DNA of 37,267 bases from Planctomycetota bacterium. GTDB lineage: Bacteria; Planctomycetota; Planctomycetia; Isosphaerales; Isosphaeraceae. The translations under genes were made by a program, and so were the position numbers. The notes under the pieces are model-generated. The model searched no databases and was not told the origin of the DNA. It saw nothing but the letters and a program-made list of their open reading frames with translations. How positions within the stretch are numbered: the stretch's first letter is position 1; every line of letters begins with the position of its first letter. The DNA lies in assembly GCA_021777685.1 (NCBI GenBank), contig JAJYDH010000003.1:1-37267 (forward strand), read 5' to 3'. Below are positions 1-9,935 of the stretch, one piece after another.

Positions 1-1974
1 AACCTCGTCCACTTCGACCGGCTCGAACCGCGAGGCGCCACCTTCGCCGCCCGGCCGGCGTTCGAGGGCTTCGAGTTCCTCGCCTCGGCCGACAACTGGT
101 GTCGCCCGGTCTTCCTCGCCCACGGGTCCGACGGCGCCCTCTACGTCTGTGACATGTACCGGAAGACGATCGAGCACCCCGACTACCTGCCGGTCGAGGT
201 CCGCAAGCACACCGACTTCGAGTCCGGCAAGGACATGGGCCGGATCTGGCGAGTGACCTCGATATCACCCACGCAAGCCCGGAAGCTCCGCCAGGTCGAC
301 CTCGCCGGGGCCCCGGTCGAGACTCTGTGCAAGGCCCTGCTCGACCCCGACGGCTGGAGGCAGGACACGGCCCAGCGGCTCCTGCTCGCCCGCCGCGACC
401 CGGCCTCGATCGGGCCTCTCGGGGCGATCGCGGCCGACCCGAAGGCTCCGGCGTCGGCGGTCGTCCGCGCCCTCCGCCTGCTGGATGCGTCCGACGCGCT
501 GAAGGACGCGACCTTGCGGGTGGCCCTGGACCACCCCTCGGCGCCGGCCCGCGAGGACGCGCTGGAGCTGGCCGGGGCCCGCCTGGCCGGCGATCGGTCC
601 TGGCTCGAACCGATCAAGAAGCTCGCCGACGACCCGGATGCCCGCGTCCGCTTCCGGGCGGCCATCGCCCTGGGCGGAGCCCCCGCCGACGCCGAGGGCG
701 TGCCCGTCGCGCTGGCCCGGATCGCGGCCCGCGACGGCTCCGACCGCTGGGCGAGGGCCGCCGTGTTCAGCTCGCTGGCGGGCCGCGAGGCGGATTTCTT
801 GCCGGCCCTGCGGGACCACGGGGCCGCCTTCGTGGCCTTCGACCTGCTCGCCGACCTGGGCAGGCTCCTCGGCGCCTCGACCCCGGCCGGCGGTCGCGCG
901 GGGGTGATCCGGGAGGTGCTCGGCGGCGCGCCCGGCTTCGCGGATGACGGCCGGATCTGCCTGCTCGCCGGGTTCGCCGGGTCGATCCGTGGGCGGGACG
1001 ACGCGGGCGACTCGCTGACCTCGGCGATCGGATCGGCGCCGGACCGGGGCCGACTGATCGAGGTCATCGGCCGGCTGGTCGATCGGGCCAATGACGCGGC
1101 GGCCGACCCGGCCACGCCCATCGAGGCTCGTCGAGCGGCGGTGGACCTGCTGGGGGATGCCGGCTTCGACCGATCGGGCGCGACGCTCCTCAAGCTGGTC
1201 GACCCCCGCCAGCCGCCGGCCCTCCAGGCGGCGGCCGTGCGGGCCCTCGCGACCGAGCGGGACGACCGGGTCACGTCGGCCCTGCTCGCCCGCGATCGCT
1301 TCGCGGGATACACCCCGACCCTGCGGGATGAGGTCCTGTCGGCCCTGATCTCCCGTCCGCACCACCTGCCGGGCCTCCTCGCCGCGCTGGAGGACGGGCG
1401 GGTGCCGGTCGGGGCGGTCGACGCCCTCCGCCGCCGGCAACTGGCCCAGCACCGGGACGCCGAGGTCCGCCGCCGCTCCGAGGGCCTGTTCGGCGCGGTC
1501 TCGGGCGACCGGGGGAGGGTCTTCGAGGCTTACAAGGACGTGGCCGAGGCGAAGGGGGACCCTGCCGCCGGCCGGTCGGTCTTCCGCCGCGAGTGCTCGT
1601 CGTGCCACCGGCTGGACCAGGAGGGTTTCGCCGTCGGTCCGGACCTGTTCGGCATCCGCAACCAGCCCAAATCGGCCATTCTGCTCCACATCCTCGCGCC
1701 CGACCACGAGATCACGCCGGGGTTCGCCAGCTACACCGTCGCGACCCGAGATGGCCGGGTCCTCACCGGCCTGATCGCCTCGGAGACCCCGTCGAGCCTG
1801 ACCTTGCGGGAGCCGCTGGGCAAGGAGACGACCGTCCTCCGCGACCAGGTCGAGGAGGTCTCGGCCGGGTCGCAGTCGCTGATGCCGGCGGGGCTGGAGC
1901 AGAAGATCAGCCGCCGCGAATTCGCCGACCTGCTGGGCTATCTCAAGGGCGAGGGGCCCGCCCCTCGGGAGTGA
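1..1974 (+). CDS. PVC-type heme-binding / membrane-bound dehydrogenase C-terminal protein (5' partial)
   Basis: Open in frame from base 1 (NLVHFDRLEPRG...ALYVCDMYRKTIEHPDYLP); HEAT-like repeats; C-terminal cytochrome c motif CSSCH (RRECSSCHRLDQEG). Confidence 0.85.
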   Translation, partial: NLVHFDRLEPRGATFAARPAFEGFEFLASADNWCRPVFLAHGSDGALYVCDMYRKTIEHPDYLPVEVRKHTDFESGKDMGRIWRVTSISPTQARKLRQVDLAGAPVETLCKALLDPDGWRQDTAQRLLLARRDPASIGPLGAIAADPKAPASAVVRALRLLDASDALKDATLRVALDHPSAPAREDALELAGARLAGDRSWLEPIKKLADDPDARVRFRAAIALGGAPADAEGVPVALARIAARDGSDRWARAAVFSSLAGREADFLPALRDHGAAFVAFDLLADLGRLLGASTPAGGRAGVIREVLGGAPGFADDGRICLLAGFAGSIRGRDDAGDSLTSAIGSAPDRGRLIEVIGRLVDRANDAAADPATPIEARRAAVDLLGDAGFDRSGATLLKLVDPRQPPALQAAAVRALATERDDRVTSALLARDRFAGYTPTLRDEVLSALISRPHHLPGLLAALEDGRVPVGAVDALRRRQLAQHRDAEVRRRSEGLFGAVSGDRGRVFEAYKDVAEAKGDPAAGRSVFRRECSSCHRLDQEGFAVGPDLFGIRNQPKSAILLHILAPDHEITPGFASYTVATRDGRVLTGLIASETPSSLTLREPLGKETTVLRDQVEEVSAGSQSLMPAGLEQKISRREFADLLGYLKGEGPAPRE

Positions 1975-1979
1975 CCGCG

Positions 1980-3512
1980 ATGAGACTCCGACCGTTCGTC
2001 CTGACGATCCTGATCGGCCCGGCCGCCGCCGGGATGGCCCTCGCCGACGAGCCAGGCCCCCCGGCCTTCAAGGCCGGATTCGCCGAGCGGGACATCACCC
2101 CCGCGATCGGCATGGAGATGCCGGGCAACTACGGCAAGGCGTACCACAAATCGATCCACGACCCGTGCAAGGTCCGGGCCTCGGTCTTCGACGACGGCCG
2201 GTCGAAGGTCGCGATCGTCGGGGTCGACGGCCTGGGCATCCGCCGCGACACGGTCGTCAAAGCCCGCCGGGCGATCCGCGAGAAGACGGGCATCGCCGAG
2301 GGGTCGATCCTCGTCGGCGCCTCGCACTCGCACTCGTCGGGGCCGCTCATGATGGTCATGCCCGGCGAGTACGACCACGCCCCGGAGCTGGTCCGGAAGC
2401 TCGCCTACGAGGAGTCGTCCAACGCCGACCCGGGGTACGTCGCCCGGGTCGAGGCGGCCATCACGGACGCGGTCAACGAGGCCCACGAGCGCCGGGTCGA
2501 GGCGAAAGTCGGCGTCGGCAAGGGGGTTGAGGCGACGGTCGCCTTCAACCGGCGGTTCCGCATGAAGGACGGCCGGACCGTCACCCACCCGGGGCTGGGG
2601 AATCCCGAGATCGTCGAGCCGGCCGGGCCGGTCGACCCCGAGGTCGGCGTCGTCGGCGCCTGGGACGCGAAGGCCCCCGGCAAGCTCCTCGGCTGCGTCG
2701 TCAACTTCTCGTGCCACGCCACGACCGGCGGCCCCGGCGCCTCGGCTAGCTACATCCATTACCTCGAAAAGGTCATAAGAGGCTACTACGGGCAGGATTG
2801 CGTCGTCGTCTTCGAGGCCGGAGCCTCGGGCGACATCACCCAGGTCGACAACCGGAGCCCGTACAAGTACCCCGGCGGCGACCGGTGGTCGCAGATCGTC
2901 GGCGGCAAGGTCGGGGCCGAGGCCCTGAAGGTCCTCCTCGCGATGGAGCCGGGCACCCCGGCCCCGGTCGACGCCCGGTCCAAGGTCTGGAAGGCCCGCC
3001 GGCGCCCGCCCTCCCCGGCGCGGGTCGAGGCGGCCCTGGCGATCGTCCAGGGGGACCGGAAGAAGGTCGACCCGGCCGACTGGACCTTCGCCAAGGAGAC
3101 GGTCCTGCTCGACGCCCTGATCCGGAAGGAGCCGGCCGTCGAGGTCGAGGTCCAGGCCGTGCAGGTCGGCCCGGCGGTGTTCGTCACCACGCCCGCCGAG
3201 TATTTCTGCCGGTTCGGCCTGGAGATCAAGGCCGCCAGCGGCTTCCCGTTCACCTTCCCGGTGAGCCTGGCCAACGGCTGCGTCGGCTACGTCCCGACCG
3301 AGGACGCCTTCGGCCCCGACGGGGGAGGCTACGAGACCCGGCTGACCAGCTACAGCAACCTCGACATCGCCGCCGGAACCCGGATGCGCGACGCCGGGAT
3401 CGAGCTGGCCCGCCAGTTGAAGCCCGGCGCCGTCCCCGAGCCGCCCCGCCGCCCCTCGACCTTCACCGGCAAAATCTGGCCCTACGGCAACAACCGGCCG
3501 GAGCGGGAGTGA
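1980..3512 (+). CDS. Neutral/alkaline non-lysosomal ceramidase-like secreted protein
   Basis: Signal peptide MRLRPFVLTILIGPAAAGMALA; FKAGFAERDITPAIGMEMPG, GASHSHSSGP and NFSCHATT motifs. Internal ATG at 1980 within ORF 1593-3512. Confidence 0.8.
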   Translation: MRLRPFVLTILIGPAAAGMALADEPGPPAFKAGFAERDITPAIGMEMPGNYGKAYHKSIHDPCKVRASVFDDGRSKVAIVGVDGLGIRRDTVVKARRAIREKTGIAEGSILVGASHSHSSGPLMMVMPGEYDHAPELVRKLAYEESSNADPGYVARVEAAITDAVNEAHERRVEAKVGVGKGVEATVAFNRRFRMKDGRTVTHPGLGNPEIVEPAGPVDPEVGVVGAWDAKAPGKLLGCVVNFSCHATTGGPGASASYIHYLEKVIRGYYGQDCVVVFEAGASGDITQVDNRSPYKYPGGDRWSQIVGGKVGAEALKVLLAMEPGTPAPVDARSKVWKARRRPPSPARVEAALAIVQGDRKKVDPADWTFAKETVLLDALIRKEPAVEVEVQAVQVGPAVFVTTPAEYFCRFGLEIKAASGFPFTFPVSLANGCVGYVPTEDAFGPDGGGYETRLTSYSNLDIAAGTRMRDAGIELARQLKPGAVPEPPRRPSTFTGKIWPYGNNRPERE

Positions 3513-3547
3513 TCGTTCCCAATCTGAGATCTGAGCGCTCAGGTCGA

Positions 3548-5191
3548 TCAGCCGGCCGCCGGGAAGCGGTCGCGGGCGGCCAGTGCGTCCAGGATCGCGG
3601 CCTGGAGGTGCCCGGACTCGACCGGCTTGGTCAGGTGGGCGAGGAACCCCGCGTCCAGGCTGAGCTGGATGTCATCCGGCGAGCCGTAGCCGCTGATCGC
3701 GATCCCGGGCATCCGGCCCCGGAGTCCCCTCATCAGATCGAGCCCCGACCCGTCGGGCAGGTCGATGTCGCTGACCAGGAGGTCGAAGGGGCGCAGGGCG
3801 GCCTCGAAGGCCGAGGCGAGGTCGACCGCCGTGACCACCCGGTGCCCCTTCATCTCGAGGACGATCTTGAGGAAACGGACGATGTCTTTGTTGTCTTCCA
3901 CGAGCAGGATGCTCGCGCCGTCGCGGCCGTTCTCGGCGGCCTTCGTGGCGGACGGGGCGAGTGAGGACTTCACGACGACGGGCATGTCGAACTCGAACGT
4001 CGCCCCCCGTCTGGGCCCTTCGCTGGCGGCGGTGAGGTGGCCCCCGTGCGCCTCGACGATCGACCGGCTAATCGAGAGGCCGAGCCCCAGGCCGCCGAGA
4101 TTTCGCCCGTGGGAGGTCTGGCCCTGCTCGAACGGCTCGAAGATCGTGGGCAGGACTTCCGGCTCGATCCCCCGGCCGTCGTCGGCGACGGAGACGACGA
4201 GCCGGCCGCCCTGGGCTTCGCGGGTCCCGACGGAGATCGTGCCGCCCTCCGGCGTCCATTTCACGGCGTTCTGGACCAGGTTCCAGAGGACCTGCTGGAA
4301 CCTCGCCGGGTCGGCGTCGACCATGTGATCGCGGGCCGAGAGGTCGACCGCGATCCGGACCCCGGCGGCGTCGGCCTCGTGCCGGCAGATCTCGATCGAT
4401 TGCTCGATCAGGAGATGCGCGTCGACCTCCGCTCGGTCGAGCCGGAGCTTGCCCCGCCCGGCGCCCATGATGTCGAGCAGGTCGTCGATCAGCCTGGCCT
4501 CGAGCGTGATGCACCGCCGGATCATCTCCAGGGCGGACCTCGGCACGGGCGAAGGGTCGGGGTCGTCGAGCAGGGCCGAGACCACGGCGAGCACGGGCGT
4601 CAGGGGGGTCCTCAGCTCGTGGGAGAGCACGGCGAGGAACCGGTCCTTGACGCGGCCGGCGTCCTCGGCGGCCTCCTTGGCCTCGCGGAGCTTCGCCTCG
4701 ACGCGGAGCCGTTCGGCGATCTCGGCCCGCATCGCCTCGATGGCGTCGGCCAGCTCGGCGGTCCGCTCGCGGACGCGGGCCTCCAGCCCGTCGCGGGCCT
4801 TTTCCAGCTCGGCCTCGACCCTCGTCCGCTCGGAGATGTCGCGGATCATGGCCAGGCCGAGCGGCTCCGGCCGGGTGTGAATCCGGCTGACGCTGACGTT
4901 GACGGGGATCGGCGGCCGTCCCGCCCTCGACAGGAAATAGCCCTCCCGCGAGTGGAAGAAGCCGGTCCGCTGGCAGGCGTCGAGCAGCCGGCGGAAGCGG
5001 TTCGGGTCGGGCGACGAGAGGAGGTCGGGGAGCTTCATGCCCAGCGCCGCCTTCCGCTCGAACCCGGTCAGCCGGAGGGCCGTGGGGTTGACGTCGACGA
5101 CCCGGCGGTCGCGGGGGTCGAAGACGATCAGGGCGTCGTTCGCCTCGCGGAAGAGGCAGAGGGCGATCTCGACATCGCGATCGGAATCCAT
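3548..5191 (-). CDS. PAS-domain hybrid sensor histidine kinase with receiver domain
   Basis: PAS (DALIVFDPRDRRVVDVNPTALRLTGF), H-box LAVLSHELRTPLTP, N-box QNAVKWTPEGG, C-terminal receiver (ILLVEDNKDIVRF...LLVSDIDLPDGSG). Confidence 0.9.
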   Translation of the reverse strand: MDSDRDVEIALCLFREANDALIVFDPRDRRVVDVNPTALRLTGFERKAALGMKLPDLLSSPDPNRFRRLLDACQRTGFFHSREGYFLSRAGRPPIPVNVSVSRIHTRPEPLGLAMIRDISERTRVEAELEKARDGLEARVRERTAELADAIEAMRAEIAERLRVEAKLREAKEAAEDAGRVKDRFLAVLSHELRTPLTPVLAVVSALLDDPDPSPVPRSALEMIRRCITLEARLIDDLLDIMGAGRGKLRLDRAEVDAHLLIEQSIEICRHEADAAGVRIAVDLSARDHMVDADPARFQQVLWNLVQNAVKWTPEGGTISVGTREAQGGRLVVSVADDGRGIEPEVLPTIFEPFEQGQTSHGRNLGGLGLGLSISRSIVEAHGGHLTAASEGPRRGATFEFDMPVVVKSSLAPSATKAAENGRDGASILLVEDNKDIVRFLKIVLEMKGHRVVTAVDLASAFEAALRPFDLLVSDIDLPDGSGLDLMRGLRGRMPGIAISGYGSPDDIQLSLDAGFLAHLTKPVESGHLQAAILDALAARDRFPAAG

Positions 5192-5225
5192 GTGCCGACC
5201 CCTCGCTACGCCCCGGCCTCATCGA

Positions 5226-7013
5226 TCAGGGCACCACCGGCGAGCAGACCCGGAACCCGAAATTGTAATAGGAGCAGCCCGGCGGATGGGGCAGCCGCGA
5301 GGCCGATCGGGTCCGCTCGACCTTGTCCCAGTCGAACGACCCGCCGCGGAGCACGCGATTCGAGCCCGACGGGGGACCCGTGGGGTCGACGGCCGTCGCC
5401 TGTTCGTAGGGCCCGTACCAGTCGGAGCACCACTCCCAGACATTTCCATGCATGTCGCGCAGGCCCCACGGGTTCGGTCGCCTGGTGCCGACCTTGTGGA
5501 AGCGATACCGGGCGTTCTTCAAGGTCCAGGCGAAGGGCATGAGCGACTCGGGGTCATCCCCGGACGACCAGCGACTCGAGGTCCCGGCCCGGCACGCGTA
5601 TTCCCACTCGGCCTCGGTCGGGAGCCGGATCGGCCGGCCCTCGATGCGAGTGAGGGCGTCGCAGAAGGCGACCGCATCGCGCCAGCTCAGCTGGACCACG
5701 GGCTCCTGATCATCCTGGTGTCGGATGCCGTCGGGATGGCGCCAGTTGAACTCGGAGTTGCTCTCAATCGTGCGAGTCTTCACGTTGAACGTCCGACCCC
5801 CGCCGTCGGGATCTTCGGCCGTCGTCCGATAGCCCGTCGCCTCGACGAACCTCCGGAACTGCCCGACCGTGACCTCCTTCTCGCCGAGGTAGAAGGGCCG
5901 AGAGATCCGGACGAGATGGCGGGGCCGCTCGTCGGGCTGGGCCGCGGTGTCGGACGAGGGCGACCCCATCCAGAACTCTCCCGGCGGGACCTTGATCAGC
6001 GTAATCCCCAGCGACCGAGTCGTGAGCGTTGACGGGGCCTCGGCGAGGGCGGGGGCAGGCCCGGCCTCGCGGACGGGTTCGGGGGCGCTCACGGCCGAGG
6101 CTCGGTGCGATTCACGCCTCGGGAAGTTCCTGGGAAACAGGGAGTGGCCGGCCACGATCAGCGAGGCCACGAGGGCAAGGCCGACGATCGGGCCGACCCG
6201 GCGAGTCGGCCTCTCGGCCGCCGACAGGCCGTGGTCGAGGGCCCGGCCGAATTCGCCGATCGTCGGGAACCGGTCGGCGGGGTCCTCGCTGAGGGCCTTG
6301 AGGATGACCTCGCCTGCCTCCCGGCCGAGCTTCGGGTTCAGCTTCGCGGGCGAGGGGTAGGCGCCCAGAGGCTTCCGGCCCGTGGCCATCTCGTAGCAGA
6401 GCGCCGCGAGCGAGAACTGGTCGGCTCGCTCGTCGACCCTCAGGCCGTATTGCTGCTCCGGGGCGACGTAGCCGGGCGTGCCCATCGCTCGGCCGGTCCG
6501 GGTCAGTGACCCGATCGCGAAGTCGAGGACGGCGATCCCGAAATCGGTGACCTTCGGTGTGTCCTCGTGGTGGATCAGGATATTCTCCGGCTTCATGTCG
6601 CGATGGATGATGCCCTGGCGGTGGAGGTGCTCCACGGCCCGGATCACCGGCCGGATGATCGTCCTGATCTCGCCGACCTCGATGGGGACGTCGGGCACCA
6701 TCCTCGAGCGGAGGTCGCCGTCCTCGATGTACTCCATCACGAGATAGGGCCGCCCGTCGGCGGTCCCGAAGTCGAAGATCGTCACGACGTTGGGATGCGA
6801 AATTCGCGCCATCAGTTCGGCCTCGCGGCGGAACCTCCGCTCATATTCCTCGGGAGGATCGCCGGCCGCCCTGGCCAGGAATTTTATGGCGACTTTGCGG
6901 TTCAAGGCAAGTTGACGGGCAAGGTAGACCTCTCCCATCCCACCCAGGCCGATCAGCTTCAAAATCTCGTGCCCCGCGACTTCGGGGGGCGTATCCCGCT
7001 GGAAGGTCGGCAT
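5226..7013 (-). CDS. Serine/threonine protein kinase fused to formylglycine-generating-enzyme (SUMF1)-like domain
   Basis: Kinase motifs GLGGMGEVYLA, IIHRDMKPENILI, DFGIA; C-terminal FGE-like PPGEFWMGS, LPTEAEWEYACRAG, GLRDMHGNVWEWCSDWY, RVLRGGSF. Confidence 0.9.
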   Translation of the reverse strand: MPTFQRDTPPEVAGHEILKLIGLGGMGEVYLARQLALNRKVAIKFLARAAGDPPEEYERRFRREAELMARISHPNVVTIFDFGTADGRPYLVMEYIEDGDLRSRMVPDVPIEVGEIRTIIRPVIRAVEHLHRQGIIHRDMKPENILIHHEDTPKVTDFGIAVLDFAIGSLTRTGRAMGTPGYVAPEQQYGLRVDERADQFSLAALCYEMATGRKPLGAYPSPAKLNPKLGREAGEVILKALSEDPADRFPTIGEFGRALDHGLSAAERPTRRVGPIVGLALVASLIVAGHSLFPRNFPRRESHRASAVSAPEPVREAGPAPALAEAPSTLTTRSLGITLIKVPPGEFWMGSPSSDTAAQPDERPRHLVRISRPFYLGEKEVTVGQFRRFVEATGYRTTAEDPDGGGRTFNVKTRTIESNSEFNWRHPDGIRHQDDQEPVVQLSWRDAVAFCDALTRIEGRPIRLPTEAEWEYACRAGTSSRWSSGDDPESLMPFAWTLKNARYRFHKVGTRRPNPWGLRDMHGNVWEWCSDWYGPYEQATAVDPTGPPSGSNRVLRGGSFDWDKVERTRSASRLPHPPGCSYYNFGFRVCSPVVP

Positions 7014-7064
7014 CGACGCGTCCCGCTTTCCACCACCGAATGGAGCTTTAAGAATCGAACATTC

Positions 7065-7093
7065 AGTCTATATTAGCGTTAATCTTCGTGCAA
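7065..7093 (-). promoter_or_regulatory. Candidate sigma70-like promoter for the STK gene
   Basis: Minus strand TTGCAC (7093-7088), 17-bp spacer, TAGACT (7070-7065), in an AT-rich divergent intergenic region about 50 bp upstream of the start at 7013. Confidence 0.3.
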
Positions 7094-7186
7094 GCCGGTC
7101 CGGGAACGGATCGCATTCGGTCCGATATGGTCGATCGAGTGCCGGACGGTTGCGGGTCGGACGGCGGTCGGTGTATTTTCGAACCC

Positions 7187-8038
7187 ATGAAACGCCCTCT
7201 CAAGGAACTGACGAACGCCGTGACGATCTTGCTGGGCGTCTTCTCGGCCGGGATGGGCCTGAAGGGGTTCTTGCTGTCGAGCCACTTCATCGACGGGGGG
7301 GTGACGGGGATCTCGATGCTGCTGGCGCAGGTGCTGAAGCTGCCGCTGCCGCTCCTGCTCCTGGTCATCAACCTGCCGTTCATCGCGCTGGGATACAGGC
7401 AGCTCGGCGGGGCGTTCGCGATCCGGAGCGGCTGCGCGATCGTCGGGCTGTCGACCTGCCTGGCCCTGGTCCCCTTCCCCGACGTCACGCCGGATGACAA
7501 GCTGTTGTCGGCCGTGTTCGGTGGATTCTTCATCGGGGCGGGGATCGGCCTGGCGATGCGAGGCGGGGCGGTCCTGGACGGCACCGAGATCGCCGCGCTG
7601 CTGATCAGCAAGCGGAGCAGCCTCTTCCGGGTCGGGGACGTGATCCTCGGCCTGAACATCGTCATCTTCCTGGCGGCGGCGTTCGTCCTGGGCGTCGAGC
7701 CGGCGCTGTATTCGATCCTGACATACGTCTCGGCCTCGAAGACGCTCGACTTCCTGCTCCACGGGATTGAGGAATACACCGCGATCACCATCGTCTCGGC
7801 CAGGAGCGACGCAATCCGTCAATCGATCATCGGCCAGCTGAACCGGGGGGTGACGATCTACAAGGGCAAGGGGGGGATGACCGGCCTCGACCAGGACATT
7901 CTCTTCTGCGTCGTGACCCGGTTGGAGATCGGCAAGGTCAAGGCGATCGCCCGGGACGTCGACGAGTCGGCGTTCATCATCGTCTATCCGCTGGCCGACG
8001 TCGAAGGCGGCGTCCTCAAGAGGACGTCGCTGCATTGA
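7187..8038 (+). CDS. YitT family membrane protein (DUF161 + DUF2179)
   Basis: MKRPLKELTNAVTILLGVFSAGMGLKGFLLSSHFIDGGVTGISMLL; C-terminal GKGGMTGLDQDILFCVVTRLEIGKVKAIARDVDESAFIIV. Confidence 0.85.
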   Translation: MKRPLKELTNAVTILLGVFSAGMGLKGFLLSSHFIDGGVTGISMLLAQVLKLPLPLLLLVINLPFIALGYRQLGGAFAIRSGCAIVGLSTCLALVPFPDVTPDDKLLSAVFGGFFIGAGIGLAMRGGAVLDGTEIAALLISKRSSLFRVGDVILGLNIVIFLAAAFVLGVEPALYSILTYVSASKTLDFLLHGIEEYTAITIVSARSDAIRQSIIGQLNRGVTIYKGKGGMTGLDQDILFCVVTRLEIGKVKAIARDVDESAFIIVYPLADVEGGVLKRTSLH

Positions 8039-8175
8039 CTGGGCGGCCGTGATGTGGTTATCCCGCCCGGATGTTCGACACCCTATCGGCCGATCTCCAC
8101 TCCTCACCCCTGAACACGCCGGCATCGACCGGACGAAGGCCCGAATTCGCGATCACTCGACAGGGAGAACCGACC

Positions 8176-9273
8176 GTGCGTCCGACATTCCTCTCGCCAG
8201 CCCGCCCGCTGTCTCTGGCCCTCCTGACGGTCGTCCTCGCCTCGGGCATGGCCCGGGGGCAGGCGGCCTCGGCCGTCATCGACGGGGCCGGGATGTTCTC
8301 GGAGGATGCCCTCCGCCAGGCGAAGGCTGAACTCGCCAGGATCGACCGGCTCCACGGAGTGACCGTGACGGTCGAGACTGTCGAGTCGCTCCGCGGTCAG
8401 ACGATCGACGAGGCCGCGGTCCGCAGGGCCGAGCAACTCGGCCACAAGGGGATATTCATCCTGATCGCCAAGCAGGAGCACAAGGCCGAGGCGCTGGCGT
8501 CGCCCCGGACTCTCTTCGAGAGCCTGGGAAAGGCCCGGCTCAACGAGGTCCGAGACGCTTTCACCGGGGAATTCCGCAAGCGGAAGATCGATGACGGGCT
8601 CATCAAGGGCGTCCAGGCGGCGGGCACGGTCCTGGCCGTCGTCCGGCCTGGCCCGGGCCCTCGTGAGGACGGGGCCGGTTTCCTGCCCTCGCGGACCTCC
8701 GAAACGAAGCCATCGGCCCCGGGCTCCTCGACCCCGCTGGTTCTCCGCCAGCAGGTCCGGCTCACCCTGGCGGGCGCCCGAGCGGCCGTCGCCGGCGCGG
8801 AGGCCAAGGCCGTCGAGAAGGGTTGGAAGATGAACTTCGCGGTGGTCGACGACGGCGGCCACCTGCTGGCGTTCGCCCGGATGGACGGGGCCCGGCCGGC
8901 CAGCGTTGCGACCTCGACGACCAAGGCCATCTCCGCCGCCACCTTCCGCCAGGCCACCGGCCCGCTGCCGGCCGGGGCCTCGAACCCCGACGCCCTGCAC
9001 AACCTGGCCGTGGAGAATGCGGCGGCGGCCTCGGGCGCCAGGTTGACCACGCTCCTGGGAGGCGTGCCGATCGTCGTCGACGGCCAGATCATCGGAGCCA
9101 TCGGGGTGGGTGGCGGCAGTGGCGAGCAGGACACCGAAGCGGCCAAGGCGGGCATCGCCGCATTCCTCGAAGGGCTCCAGTCCAGGCCCGAAGAGGCGAA
9201 ACCAAAGCCGAAAGATAAGGAAGGTGAGGCGGCGACCGCTCGCCCCTCCGAGGGCGAGCCCGCGCCGAAGTGA
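8176..9273 (+). CDS. Secreted TPM-domain-like protein fused to GlcG/HbpS heme-binding-like domain
   Basis: GTG start followed by signal-like sequence; TPM-like VIDGAGMFSEDALRQAKAEL; GlcG/HbpS-like NFAVVDDGGHLLAFARMDGARPASVATSTTKA...IPIVVDGQIIGAIGVGGGSGEQD-type C-terminus. Confidence 0.65.
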   Translation: MRPTFLSPARPLSLALLTVVLASGMARGQAASAVIDGAGMFSEDALRQAKAELARIDRLHGVTVTVETVESLRGQTIDEAAVRRAEQLGHKGIFILIAKQEHKAEALASPRTLFESLGKARLNEVRDAFTGEFRKRKIDDGLIKGVQAAGTVLAVVRPGPGPREDGAGFLPSRTSETKPSAPGSSTPLVLRQQVRLTLAGARAAVAGAEAKAVEKGWKMNFAVVDDGGHLLAFARMDGARPASVATSTTKAISAATFRQATGPLPAGASNPDALHNLAVENAAAASGARLTTLLGGVPIVVDGQIIGAIGVGGGSGEQDTEAAKAGIAAFLEGLQSRPEEAKPKPKDKEGEAATARPSEGEPAPK

Positions 9274-9310
9274 TCCCGACCCGACGACGGCCATCAGAGG
9301 CGGCGGGACG

Positions 9311-9874
9311 ATGCCCGAACCCTGGAAACCATCCCAAGATCAGATCCTCTCGGCCCGGGACAGGACCGTGTCTGATGTGGTGGCCCCCGGGTTGGAGGTG
9401 CTCTTCTCCGGGATCAATCCGAGCCTCTATTCCGCGGCGGTGGGGCGCCACTTCGCCCGGCCGGGAAATCGATTCTGGCCGGCGCTCCACGCGGCCGGGT
9501 TCACGCCTCGACAGTTCTCTCCCTTCGAAGATCGATCCCTGCTCGAACTCGGCTATGGGATCACCAACTTCGTCGATCGCGCGACCGCCTCGGCCGACGA
9601 ACTCTCGGCCGAGGAACTCGTCGAAGGCGGTCGCCGCCTGGAGGAGAAGATCCTCCGCCTCCGACCCAGGTTCGTCGCCTTCCTCGGCATCACCGCCTAC
9701 CGCGCGGCCTTCGATCGGCCTCGCGCCGCGGTCGGACTCCAGCAAGAGACGATCTCCGACACCGGCCTCTGGGTGCTCCCCAACCCGAGCGGACTGAACG
9801 CCCACTACCGGATTCACGACCTGGCTAGATTGTTCGGAGACTTGAGGGAGGCCGCGAAACATCGGTCGAGATGA
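9311..9874 (+). CDS. mug: G/U mismatch-specific DNA glycosylase (Mug/TDG family)
   Basis: LEVLFSGINPSLYSAAVGRHFARPGNRFWPALHAAGFTPRQFSP...GYGITNFVDRATA...VLPNPSGLNAHY. Confidence 0.85.
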   Translation: MPEPWKPSQDQILSARDRTVSDVVAPGLEVLFSGINPSLYSAAVGRHFARPGNRFWPALHAAGFTPRQFSPFEDRSLLELGYGITNFVDRATASADELSAEELVEGGRRLEEKILRLRPRFVAFLGITAYRAAFDRPRAAVGLQQETISDTGLWVLPNPSGLNAHYRIHDLARLFGDLREAAKHRSR

Positions 9875-9935
9875 CCTCGACATTGTCCGTCGCAAGGGTA
9901 CGAGAGAATCCCGGCCTCCGAGCGGAATCCGGCGC

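Noticed and set aside
3531-3542. CTGAGCGCTCAG palindrome between the ceramidase-like and kinase genes
   Set aside because: Short 12-bp palindrome without a loop or T tract; insufficient for a terminator or operator call.
5226-7013. FGE-like C-terminus as a diversity-generating retroelement target
   Set aside because: No reverse transcriptase, template repeat or accessory gene is visible in this window.
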